Shown here: positions 1 to 4,871 of the stretch, piece after piece
How the letters are laid out: each line of letters begins with the position of its first letter
Numbering within the stretch: the first letter of the stretch is position 1
Assembly (NCBI GenBank): GCA_028867395.1
Contig: JAGWGO010000030.1
Location: 1 to 10,488 of the forward strand
Direction of reading: 5' to 3'
Length of the DNA: 10,488 nucleotides
From: Nitrososphaerota archaeon
GTDB taxonomy: Archaea > Thermoproteota > Nitrososphaeria > Nitrososphaerales > Nitrosopumilaceae
Translations under genes and position numbers: made by a program
The notes under the pieces: generated by a model
What the model saw: only the letters and a program-made list of their open reading frames with translations
What the model was told of the DNA's origin: nothing
Database searches by the model: none

Positions 1-669
1 AACTCTGGTGCTCCACAGATGATGGTTAGTGGAAATAATGTTTATGCAGTGTGGATGGACGACTCTTCTGGAAACTTTGAGATCTTGTTTGGAAAAAGCA
101 CTGATGGCGGCAAGACATTTGCAGCTCCAATCAACGTAAGCAACAGCAAGCAGGACTCGGGATATCCTCAGTTTGCTGTAGACGGTAACAACGTCTACGT
201 GGCATGGACTGAGACTATAACAGACAAGAACTATGACATTTACTTTGCAAAAAGTACTAACGGTGGTCAAACATTTGCTCCATCACTTGACATAAGCAAC
301 AGTCCAGGTGCATCTGGATGGCCGCAAATTGCAGTTGACGGTGGCAATGTCTATGTAAGCTGGGTGGACAATACTCCAGGCAAGTTTGACATTTACATTG
401 CCAAAAGTACAGATGATGGTAACAGCTTTGAAGCGCCTGTAGATGTTAACGAAAATTCTCTTGGCTCATGGTACAACCAAATGGCAGTATCGTCAAACAC
501 TGTATACTTGGCTTGGCTTGGCGCTAGCAACCAAAGCAGTGACATTACGTTTGCAAAGAGCACTACATTTGTTCCAGAATTTGGACCGGTTGCATCTTTC
601 GTGCTTGTTATCTCAATAGTGGCCCTAGTACTGGTGTCTCAAAAATCAATACTGAAAACAAGATTCTAG
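1..669 (+). CDS. Asp-box (BNR) repeat surface protein with PEFG-CTERM tail, 5'-partial
   Basis: The reading frame is open from base 1, so the gene starts upstream; the ATGs at 19-24 are internal. The visible 222 residues hold a roughly 51-residue repeat, each unit ending in an Asp-box: STDGGKTF (97-120), STNGGQTF (253-276) and STDDGNSF (406-429), with a degenerate fourth at 559. Units also share 'P-Q-x-A-V-D-G-x-N-V-Y-V-x-W'. Such repeats form the blades of sialidase-like beta-propellers. Only the fold is supported here, since no catalytic residues can be assigned in this part. The C-terminus has the motif PEFG (574-585), then a hydrophobic helix and a short basic tail, which is the thaumarchaeal PEFG-CTERM sorting signal. 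The protein is therefore probably exported and processed by an archaeosortase-type enzyme at the cell surface. The missing N-terminus should carry a signal peptide and more blades. Confidence 0.85.
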   Translation, partial: NSGAPQMMVSGNNVYAVWMDDSSGNFEILFGKSTDGGKTFAAPINVSNSKQDSGYPQFAVDGNNVYVAWTETITDKNYDIYFAKSTNGGQTFAPSLDISNSPGASGWPQIAVDGGNVYVSWVDNTPGKFDIYIAKSTDDGNSFEAPVDVNENSLGSWYNQMAVSSNTVYLAWLGASNQSSDITFAKSTTFVPEFGPVASFVLVISIVALVLVSQKSILKTRF

Positions 670-714
670 TTTTTTAGTTAATGTTTTTGAGTATAGGTTC
701 TTACCAGAACTTTT
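667..714 (+). terminator. Candidate transcription terminator after the propeller gene
   Basis: Directly after the TAG stop there is a run of six or seven T (669-675). Further on, a GTTCT-TACC-AGAAC stem-loop (697-710) is followed by TTTT. Archaeal RNA polymerase ends mainly at T-runs, so the first T-run may suffice. The hairpin is short and could be chance. Confidence 0.4.
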
Positions 715-726
715 GTAAAATCTCTC

Positions 727-918
727 TTATTGCACCGAGTACGCTGCTCTTGCTACGACTTCAGAGAGGGCTGGATGAATGAAGATCGTGTTTGTAAGGC
801 TGTCGATTGTACCCTCCGCACTGCGCATTGCAACCTTTAGACCATGTTCGGCGGCAGCGTTGGCTACGTCAAGACCAGAGCCGCTACCAATTACTATCAA
901 ATCAAACTTTTGAATCAA
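727..918 (-). pseudogene. Dihydrolipoamide dehydrogenase remnant with large internal deletion
   Basis: A 63-codon frame joins the two ends of a flavin disulfide reductase. Residues 5-30 are the FAD-binding N-terminus, with strand FDLIVIG, glycine loop GSGSG and helix DVANAAAEHG. Residues 37-59 are the C-terminus, including HPALSE, the counterpart of the HPTxSE motif that carries the active-site base. Everything between is gone: the redox CxxxxC, the NAD domain and most of the interface domain, some 400 residues compared with the usual 450-470. The join is in frame near residue 31. The first codon is TTG (918-916), with no in-frame ATG upstream before 970. A TATA-like box remains upstream, so the fragment may still be transcribed. 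It cannot be an active dehydrogenase. I read it as a deletion derivative; an assembly artefact is possible. Confidence 0.8.
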
Positions 919-945
919 ATGATCACAAGTTCGATAGAATACAAT

Positions 946-953
946 ATAAAAAA
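946..953 (-). promoter_or_regulatory. TATA-like box of the Lpd remnant
   Basis: The minus strand reads TTTTTATA, centred about 30 bp before the TTG codon at 918. This is close to the spacing for a leaderless or near-leaderless archaeal transcript. It is probably the ancestral promoter of the full-length gene. Confidence 0.4.
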
Positions 954-1010
954 TCTCAAGAATATCACTCTTGATAATGTGTAATCACACTTGGGAATTT
1001 ACAATCTTCT

Positions 1011-1018
1011 TTAATAAC
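1011..1018 (+). promoter_or_regulatory. TATA-like box for the His-rich miniprotein
   Basis: The sequence TTAATAAC, preceded by a pyrimidine-rich stretch, is centred 25 bp before the ATG at 1039. A transcript from it would begin at or next to the start codon, as in the leaderless genes around it. Confidence 0.45.
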
Positions 1019-1038
1019 TGCGTCAGCATTCAGTTAAC

Positions 1039-1170
1039 ATGGTTGCAAAAGAAAAAGCTTGTGACTGTAACGACAAGCATCACAAGGAACACGAGAGAGC
1101 CAAACACAAACACGTTGAGGACGAATGTGTTCACGACGACGGACAGCGACATAAAATTCATAAGAAATAG
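1039..1170 (+). CDS. 43-residue His/Cys-rich charged miniprotein
   Basis: I do not recognise the family. The frame runs ATG to TAG with 43 codons. Eight residues are His (14, 15, 18, 23, 25, 32, 38, 41) and three are Cys (8, 10, 30), among nine Lys, two Arg and ten Asp/Glu. There are very few hydrophobic residues, no signal peptide and no membrane segment, so the product should be soluble and largely unfolded without a ligand. The pattern C-D-C, H-H-x-x-H, H-K-H and C-x-H suggests binding of a soft or borderline metal (Cu, Zn, Ni, Co), possibly as a buffer or small chaperone. The case for a real gene rests on the strongly biased composition, the TATA-like box 25 bp before ATG, and a T-rich stretch downstream (1189-1195). 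A copper-protein gene starts 129 bp downstream. An overlapping frame at 971-1213 is less plausible. Confidence 0.6.
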   Translation: MVAKEKACDCNDKHHKEHERAKHKHVEDECVHDDGQRHKIHKK

Positions 1171-1186
1171 AAGATCGTTTGGGTTG

Positions 1187-1199
1187 TATTTTTTATCTT
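1187..1199 (+). terminator. T-rich candidate terminator
   Basis: The stretch GTATTTTTTATCTT lies about 20 bp after the stop of the 43-residue gene and matches the simple T-run terminators of archaea. No clear hairpin accompanies it. Confidence 0.35.
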
Positions 1200-1266
1200 C
1201 TGAACTAGTCTGAAATATGCTTGTAGATTCTCAGCATGGTTATCATTTTTGATATTCGTGCAAGCT

Positions 1267-1279
1267 GCTTATAATAAAA
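1267..1279 (+). promoter_or_regulatory. TATA-like box of the cupredoxin gene
   Basis: CTTATAATAAAA is centred about 26 bp before the ATG at 1300, which again predicts a leaderless transcript. Confidence 0.5.
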
Positions 1280-1299
1280 CATGCATCTAGTAAAATAAA

Positions 1300-2376
1300 A
1301 TGACTAGTTATGTCTTGATTGGTGTAATAGTAGGAGTTTTCTTTGCGGGTCTTGGCATAGGATTTGCTGTTTTCATGACCACATACAATCCATACCAAGC
1401 AATGTTCCAAAATCCAATGTTTAACAACATGATGGCAAACAATCCACAGTTTGCAGGTCAGTATATGGGATACATGATGCAAAACCCGCAATACATGAAC
1501 CAGTGGTTCTCACAAAATCCGCAATATGAAGGACAGTGGATGGGAACCATGATTCAGAACCCGCAACTACGACAACAGATGTACAACTATATGTTCCAAA
1601 ACAAGGACTTTATGTACAACATGATGGGAAATCCCAACTTTCAGAGTCAGTACATGGGTCCGTGGATGATGCAAAACCCCCAGTTCCAAAAACAATGGCT
1701 TGCTCCTTCTGCACCTCAAAATCAATTTAATGGTACAATAGCGCGCCAACCAGCTGCCTCATCGGGATATTACATGGGACCAGGAATGATGGGCAGTGGA
1801 TACAATCAGGGATATCAGGCTGGACCAGGAATGATGGGCAGCGGATATGGTCAGTCAATTAAAACAATCTCAATTTCTGATGCAGAGTCTGCAACTCAAT
1901 TACAAAACTATGCACAGGCATCAAAGGAAAACAATACCATTACCTTCAACTCTCAGAGTGTAAGCATTGTTCCTTTGTCATTTATGGGTGATGCTGCCAA
2001 GAACTTTACTAGTACGTCGCCGCCGACATACGCAAAGGACGATGTCTTTGTTATAGGAAATCTGATAGACCCTACTCTTGTAGTAAAACCTGGAACGGTG
2101 CTCAATGTCACTTCAATAAACTTGGACGATGACATGTCACATAACTTTGTCATAATGGCATCAGGACCCCCATATCCATACATGGCGATGCAGAGCATGA
2201 TGTATGGCGGTATAGTTGCAACAATGCCAGTCCTTCCAAACGATGATGGAAAAAATGGATTTGCATACGAATATAGCTACACAGTTACTCTATCCCAGCC
2301 AGGTACATACTGGTATGTTTGTACATATCCAGGACATGCACAAGATGGAATGTATGGGAAAATTATAGTACAATAA
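1300..2376 (+). CDS. Membrane-anchored rusticyanin/sulfocyanin-type blue copper protein with Met/NPQ-rich stalk
   Basis: The protein has 358 residues. Residues 4-26 form one hydrophobic helix (uncleaved anchor or signal). Residues 30-134 are a Met/Gln/Asn/Tyr-rich region with NP-type repeats, many of them QNPQ, starting at 30, 38, 48, 62, 73, 87, 101, 111 and 126. Residues 155-185 contain GPGMMGSGY twice, 15 residues apart. From about 190 to the end is a cupredoxin domain. Its likely type 1 copper ligands are His281 (MSHNF), Cys341, His346 and Met351 in CTYPGHAQDGM, a C-x4-H-x4-M loop as in rusticyanin and sulfocyanin; the final MYGKIIVQ also matches. It should sit on the outer face of the membrane and carry electrons in a respiratory chain that lacks cytochrome c. 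The stalk may hold the domain off the membrane or bind extra copper through Met; that is inference. Confidence 0.88.
   Translation: MTSYVLIGVIVGVFFAGLGIGFAVFMTTYNPYQAMFQNPMFNNMMANNPQFAGQYMGYMMQNPQYMNQWFSQNPQYEGQWMGTMIQNPQLRQQMYNYMFQNKDFMYNMMGNPNFQSQYMGPWMMQNPQFQKQWLAPSAPQNQFNGTIARQPAASSGYYMGPGMMGSGYNQGYQAGPGMMGSGYGQSIKTISISDAESATQLQNYAQASKENNTITFNSQSVSIVPLSFMGDAAKNFTSTSPPTYAKDDVFVIGNLIDPTLVVKPGTVLNVTSINLDDDMSHNFVIMASGPPYPYMAMQSMMYGGIVATMPVLPNDDGKNGFAYEYSYTVTLSQPGTYWYVCTYPGHAQDGMYGKIIVQ
1777..1847 (+). repeat. Tandem coding repeat (GPGMMGSGY twice, 45-bp period)
   Basis: Two copies of a roughly 25-bp sequence encoding GPGMMGSGY begin at 1777 and 1822. They are nearly identical at DNA level (GGCAGTGG against GGCAGCGG), which suggests a fairly recent duplication inside the cupredoxin stalk. 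Confidence 0.7.
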
Positions 2377-2418
2377 ATATCACCGCTTAATCATCTTGAC
2401 ATTAATTTGTAGCGTAAC

Positions 2419-2437
2419 ATAGGTATGCAAGACCTAT
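2419..2437. repeat. Short inverted repeat upstream of the small membrane protein
   Basis: ATAGGT (2419-2424) and ACCTAT (2432-2437) are perfect complements around a 7-nt spacer, 25 bp before the ATG at 2462. It could be an operator or an RNA hairpin, but the arms are only 6 bp and chance is possible. Confidence 0.3.
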
Positions 2438-2461
2438 TTGACTGGATGTGCATTTTACACT

Positions 2462-2653
2462 ATGAACAAGAATACAATACTTGCAATTGCGGCTGGAGCA
2501 GTAGCGTGTGCGGGGCTTGCAATCAACGTGGTCTTTGACAGAGACAACATTTATGACATGACCCTGGTGGTGTTGTGGGTCGCAGCTTTAGCACTGACAT
2601 TCCCAAGTGCGGCATTCTCAAGAAAAGTATCTCAAGCGTCATTGGCCCGCTAG
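2462..2653 (+). CDS. Small two-helix membrane protein, unknown function
   Basis: The product has 63 residues from the ATG at 2462. The frame can be extended to a TTG at 2438, but that adds only eight unremarkable residues and runs into an inverted repeat, so the ATG is preferred. Two hydrophobic helices (about residues 4-25 and 33-53) are joined by a short polar loop FDRDNIYD. The N-terminus MNKN and the tail SRKVSQASLAR carry positive charge, so both ends should face the cytoplasm. I do not recognise a family. It lies 85 bp after the cupredoxin gene on the same strand. A weak TATA-like sequence (2401-2408) suggests separate expression, with a leader of roughly 30 nt containing the inverted repeat. 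Confidence 0.6.
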   Translation: MNKNTILAIAAGAVACAGLAINVVFDRDNIYDMTLVVLWVAALALTFPSAAFSRKVSQASLAR

Positions 2654-2731
2654 GATGTCCTTGTATGGATGACCGTACGTTTCAAGTGCGACTGCAAATC
2701 TATGATGTCATCGATTAAATCCGGCCATCCT

Positions 2732-3133
2732 CTATTTTTTGGCTTCAAGAAATTCGATTAGGCCACAATTAGTGTTACTTAGATTCAAGTCGATAAAGGC
2801 GATCTTTCTATCATCAAAGCCCTTTTCGGGAGCAACCAGAAGCACTGCCCCCTTTCTTACCATTGCATCAACCTCTTTTTCTATATCGCTTACTTCAAAA
2901 CAGAGATGATGTATTCCGCCACCATTCTGGGCAAAATCTGAAATGGTAGAATCGGGAGATGTTGGCTCTATCAGCTCAAGAAATGGCTCACCTATTTTCA
3001 GAAAACAGACATTTACCTTTCTTGTGCCAACTGGCATCGGCAAACTGATACTTTGAAAATCCATGAATCTTTTGAGCTCACCAAGAGAGTCTTGCATGTT
3101 TGGCACCACTACTCCTATGTGATGAAGCTTCAT
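2732..3133 (-). CDS. VOC-fold protein, methylmalonyl-CoA epimerase-like
   Basis: The 133 residues form the two beta-alpha-beta-beta-beta modules of the vicinal oxygen chelate (glyoxalase) fold. Expected metal ligands are visible: His5 in LHHIG, a Glu in ELIEP (53 or 56), His75 or His76 in GGGIHHLCFEV, and a Glu in LIEFLE (127 or 130). GGGIHHLCFEV, PTSPDSTI and ELIEP closely resemble methylmalonyl-CoA epimerase, which interconverts the two epimers of methylmalonyl-CoA and in Thaumarchaeota belongs to the 3-hydroxypropionate/4-hydroxybutyrate cycle. Length fits that family (130-150). The motifs VNVCFLK and DDRKIAF also recall VOC proteins found beside polysaccharide genes, so the substrate is not settled. 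No mutase gene is adjacent. The ATG at 3133 is supported by a TATA-like box 26 bp upstream. Confidence 0.75.
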   Translation of the reverse strand: MKLHHIGVVVPNMQDSLGELKRFMDFQSISLPMPVGTRKVNVCFLKIGEPFLELIEPTSPDSTISDFAQNGGGIHHLCFEVSDIEKEVDAMVRKGAVLLVAPEKGFDDRKIAFIDLNLSNTNCGLIEFLEAKK

Positions 3134-3155
3134 GGTATACCCAATTATGTGGCAA

Positions 3156-3163
3156 TAGAATAA
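3156..3163 (-). promoter_or_regulatory. TATA-like box of the VOC gene
   Basis: The minus strand reads TTATTCTA, centred about 26 bp before the ATG at 3133. It sits back to back with the promoter of the zinc-ribbon gene on the other strand. Confidence 0.4.
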
Positions 3164-3203
3164 TCTAGCGGAACCTAGAGGTGCATAATATATTCCAAAG
3201 TAC

Positions 3204-3211
3204 TAAATTTT
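3204..3211 (+). promoter_or_regulatory. TATA-like box of the zinc-ribbon gene
   Basis: TAAATTTT is centred about 26 bp before the ATG at 3234, which again gives a leaderless arrangement. A second AT-rich box, TAATATAT, lies at 3187-3194. Confidence 0.4.
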
Positions 3212-3233
3212 GGCTTTTTCCTATGTTGATATC

Positions 3234-3394
3234 ATGGTTCAAGAGCAGTACAGAAAAGGAAAGAAATACTATTTTTGTGGCAAGTGTGGGTTTGGGTATG
3301 AGGAACCTCAAGTAGCACACACCAGTGTCAGGAGTATTGTATGAAAAACAACAAGTGTTCAAAAGAGATAACCAGCAAAGCTCTGTTTAGATAA
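3234..3394 (+). pseudogene. Small archaeal zinc-ribbon protein, frameshifted in a CA repeat
   Basis: From ATG 3234 the frame encodes 36 residues with a knuckle C15-G-K-C18-G and then stops at TGA 3342. From about 3323 a second frame, displaced by 2 nt, continues as HQCQEYCMKNNKCSKEITSK and ends at TAA 3392-3394. Removing one CA from CACACAC (3315-3321) rejoins both parts into one 52-residue protein. That protein has the pattern CxxCGxxY ... A-x-x-C-x-x-x-C ... C-S-x-E-I, known from a widespread small archaeal zinc-binding family as I remember it. The 2-nt gain at a dinucleotide repeat is a classic slippage event. It could be a real mutation, a sequencing error or, less likely, programmed frameshifting. 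The start has a TATA-like box 26 bp upstream. The 3' end nearly touches mqnE. Confidence 0.72.
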
Positions 3395-3417
3395 ACAAAT
3401 TCGTTTACTTTTATATT
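3387..3417 (+). promoter_or_regulatory. Two TATA-like boxes that bear on the mqnE start
   Basis: TTAGATAAAC (3387-3396) is centred 25 bp before the TTG at 3416. CTTTTATATT (3408-3417) has the better match and would place transcription near 3438-3440, where an in-frame GTG (3440) lies. The two boxes therefore imply starts eight codons apart. Confidence 0.35.
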
Positions 3418-4537
3418 GGCAGAAAAACCACCATTGACCGTGTTAGAAAAACTGGTCAAGGACTCAAAGGCCCTTGAAAAAGCCATCGCAGGCGAGGAAC
3501 TCTCCTATGATGACGGTCTTGAGCTAATGTCCTATGACAATCTCTACATGTTAGGCGCTGCAGCAGATCTAGTCAGGCAAAAACTGGTAGGAAACACGGT
3601 AACCTTTGCCGCATCTTACTACCTAAATTACACAAATGTCTGTGCGGCAAGCTGCCAGATGTGTGCATTTTACAGGAAGGGAAATGAAAAAGATGCTTAC
3701 ACTCTGACCCCGCAAGACATCGAGGCGAGGGTTGGAAAGGCAAAGGAGATGGGCGCAACCGAGGTGCACATCGTTGGAGGATTTCATCCTGACTTGCCAC
3801 TTGAATATTACGAAGAGATGTTTCGCACAATAAAAAAGAGCCATCCCGAAATGAACATCAAAGCCCTTACAGCAGCTGAAATATTCTTTCTATCGAAACT
3901 AACAAAAAATTCTGTAAATGAAATCCTCTTGCGACTCAAGGCAGCAGGTCTTGACAGCATGCCAGGTGGCGGTGCAGAACTCTTTCACCCTGAGATTCGA
4001 AGCAAGATAGTGCGCGGCAAGTGCTCAGGCCAGGAATGGCTTGATACCATAGAGCAGGCTCACAACCTTGGGATAAAGAGCAACGCAACTATGCTTTTTG
4101 GCCACATTGAAAAGCCAGAGCATATCATAGATCATCTAGTAAAACTGCGCGAGGTCCAAAAAAGAACAAAGGGCTTCGTAACCTTGATTCCTCTAAAATT
4201 CAGCTTGGAAAACACGGAACTTGAGAAAGCAGGACTTGTCAAGGCAGAAAGCCCGTCTACCTATGACCTTAGGGTCATCGCAGTATCAAGACTCATGCTG
4301 GCACAACAACTTAACAACATCTCTGTCTACTGGGTAGCACTTGGGAAAAAACTCTCACAGGTTGCACTCACATATGGAGGAAATGATCTTGTCGGAACTG
4401 CGTTTTCTGAGGAGATTTACCGTGCGGCAGGAAGAGGAACAAACTCTTCAATCCTAGAGCTTGCAAACATGATAAAAGAGATTGGAAGAAGCGCTGCACA
4501 GAGAGACACCTTTTTCAATATCTTAAAGACATTCTAG
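3416..4537 (+). CDS. mqnE: Aminofutalosine synthase, radical SAM (MqnE)
   Basis: MqnE joins 3-[(1-carboxyvinyl)oxy]benzoate to S-adenosylmethionine to give 6-amino-6-deoxyfutalosine, the second step of the futalosine route to menaquinone. The 373 residues carry the radical SAM cluster motif C76-x3-C80-x2-C83 in NVCAASCQMCAFYR. Next come VHIVGGFHPDLP, the family marker SMPGGGAE (about 186-193), then SNATMLFGHIE and IPLKFSLENTEL. SMPGGGAE with SNATM-GHIE separates MqnE from the related CofH and MqnC. Length is normal for the family. The first codon of the longest frame is TTG at 3416; TTG 3434 and GTG 3440 are alternatives. Its stop shares the CTAG with the stop of the convergent gene. mqnD lies about 330 bp downstream on the opposite strand. 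Confidence 0.88.
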   Translation: MAEKPPLTVLEKLVKDSKALEKAIAGEELSYDDGLELMSYDNLYMLGAAADLVRQKLVGNTVTFAASYYLNYTNVCAASCQMCAFYRKGNEKDAYTLTPQDIEARVGKAKEMGATEVHIVGGFHPDLPLEYYEEMFRTIKKSHPEMNIKALTAAEIFFLSKLTKNSVNEILLRLKAAGLDSMPGGGAELFHPEIRSKIVRGKCSGQEWLDTIEQAHNLGIKSNATMLFGHIEKPEHIIDHLVKLREVQKRTKGFVTLIPLKFSLENTELEKAGLVKAESPSTYDLRVIAVSRLMLAQQLNNISVYWVALGKKLSQVALTYGGNDLVGTAFSEEIYRAAGRGTNSSILELANMIKEIGRSAAQRDTFFNILKTF

Positions 4538-4812
4538 GTCTGTGCTGGCTTTTGCGTGATTGACTTTCCTGCCTCGCCTTTCTTTCTGCGCTTCAATCCT
4601 ATGCTAATTAGTGCAATGAAGAATCCAAGTCCTGCAACCATTCCTGTTATATTTTGCAATCCAGTGTTCACGGCAACTGACTGGTAAAACTGGCTTGTTT
4701 GATCTTCTGTCATTCCAGATGTTGCCATGGGTTGATTGCTGTTAAAATAAAACCAAGAGAGGCCTCCTGCTGCCATCATGGTAACACCGAGCAGAAAGAT
4801 ACGCTTGTCCAT
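4534..4812 (-). CDS. Small two-helix membrane protein, unknown function
   Basis: The product has 92 residues. Residues 5-22 and about 55-74 are hydrophobic helices. The segment between them is polar (Gln, Ser, Thr, Asn rich, with an NIT glycosylation-type triplet). The tail LKRRKKGEAGKSITQK is strongly basic, so both ends should be cytoplasmic and the loop outside. I do not recognise a family. It lies 59 bp downstream of mqnD on the same strand, but a TATA-like box (minus-strand GATTAAGTA, 4837-4845) about 28 bp before its ATG suggests its own transcript. An AGGAGGT sequence lies upstream, but it would fall outside a leaderless mRNA. The stop codon overlaps that of mqnE. Confidence 0.68.
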   Translation of the reverse strand: MDKRIFLLGVTMMAAGGLSWFYFNSNQPMATSGMTEDQTSQFYQSVAVNTGLQNITGMVAGLGFFIALISIGLKRRKKGEAGKSITQKPAQT

Positions 4813-4871
4813 TAATGCAAATTGATTGACCTCCTACTTAATCCTTAATTGTCAACTTTGGTTCTTTGCAC

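Noticed and set aside
971..1213. 80-codon plus-strand frame overlapping the His-rich miniprotein
   Set aside because: Its composition is unremarkable and it has no domain. The overlapping 43-codon frame has a better placed TATA-like box and a strongly non-random composition.
1387..1701. Homology of the NPQ repeats to STI1/ubiquilin chaperone-binding repeats
   Set aside because: Both are rich in Met, Gln and NP, but spacing and hydrophobic pattern do not clearly match, and this region should lie outside the cell. Composition alone explains the likeness.
4829..4835. AGGAGGT on the minus strand before the small membrane protein, as a Shine-Dalgarno site
   Set aside because: It is about 17 bp from the ATG and would lie upstream of the transcript predicted from the nearby TATA-like box. 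No other gene here has such a site.
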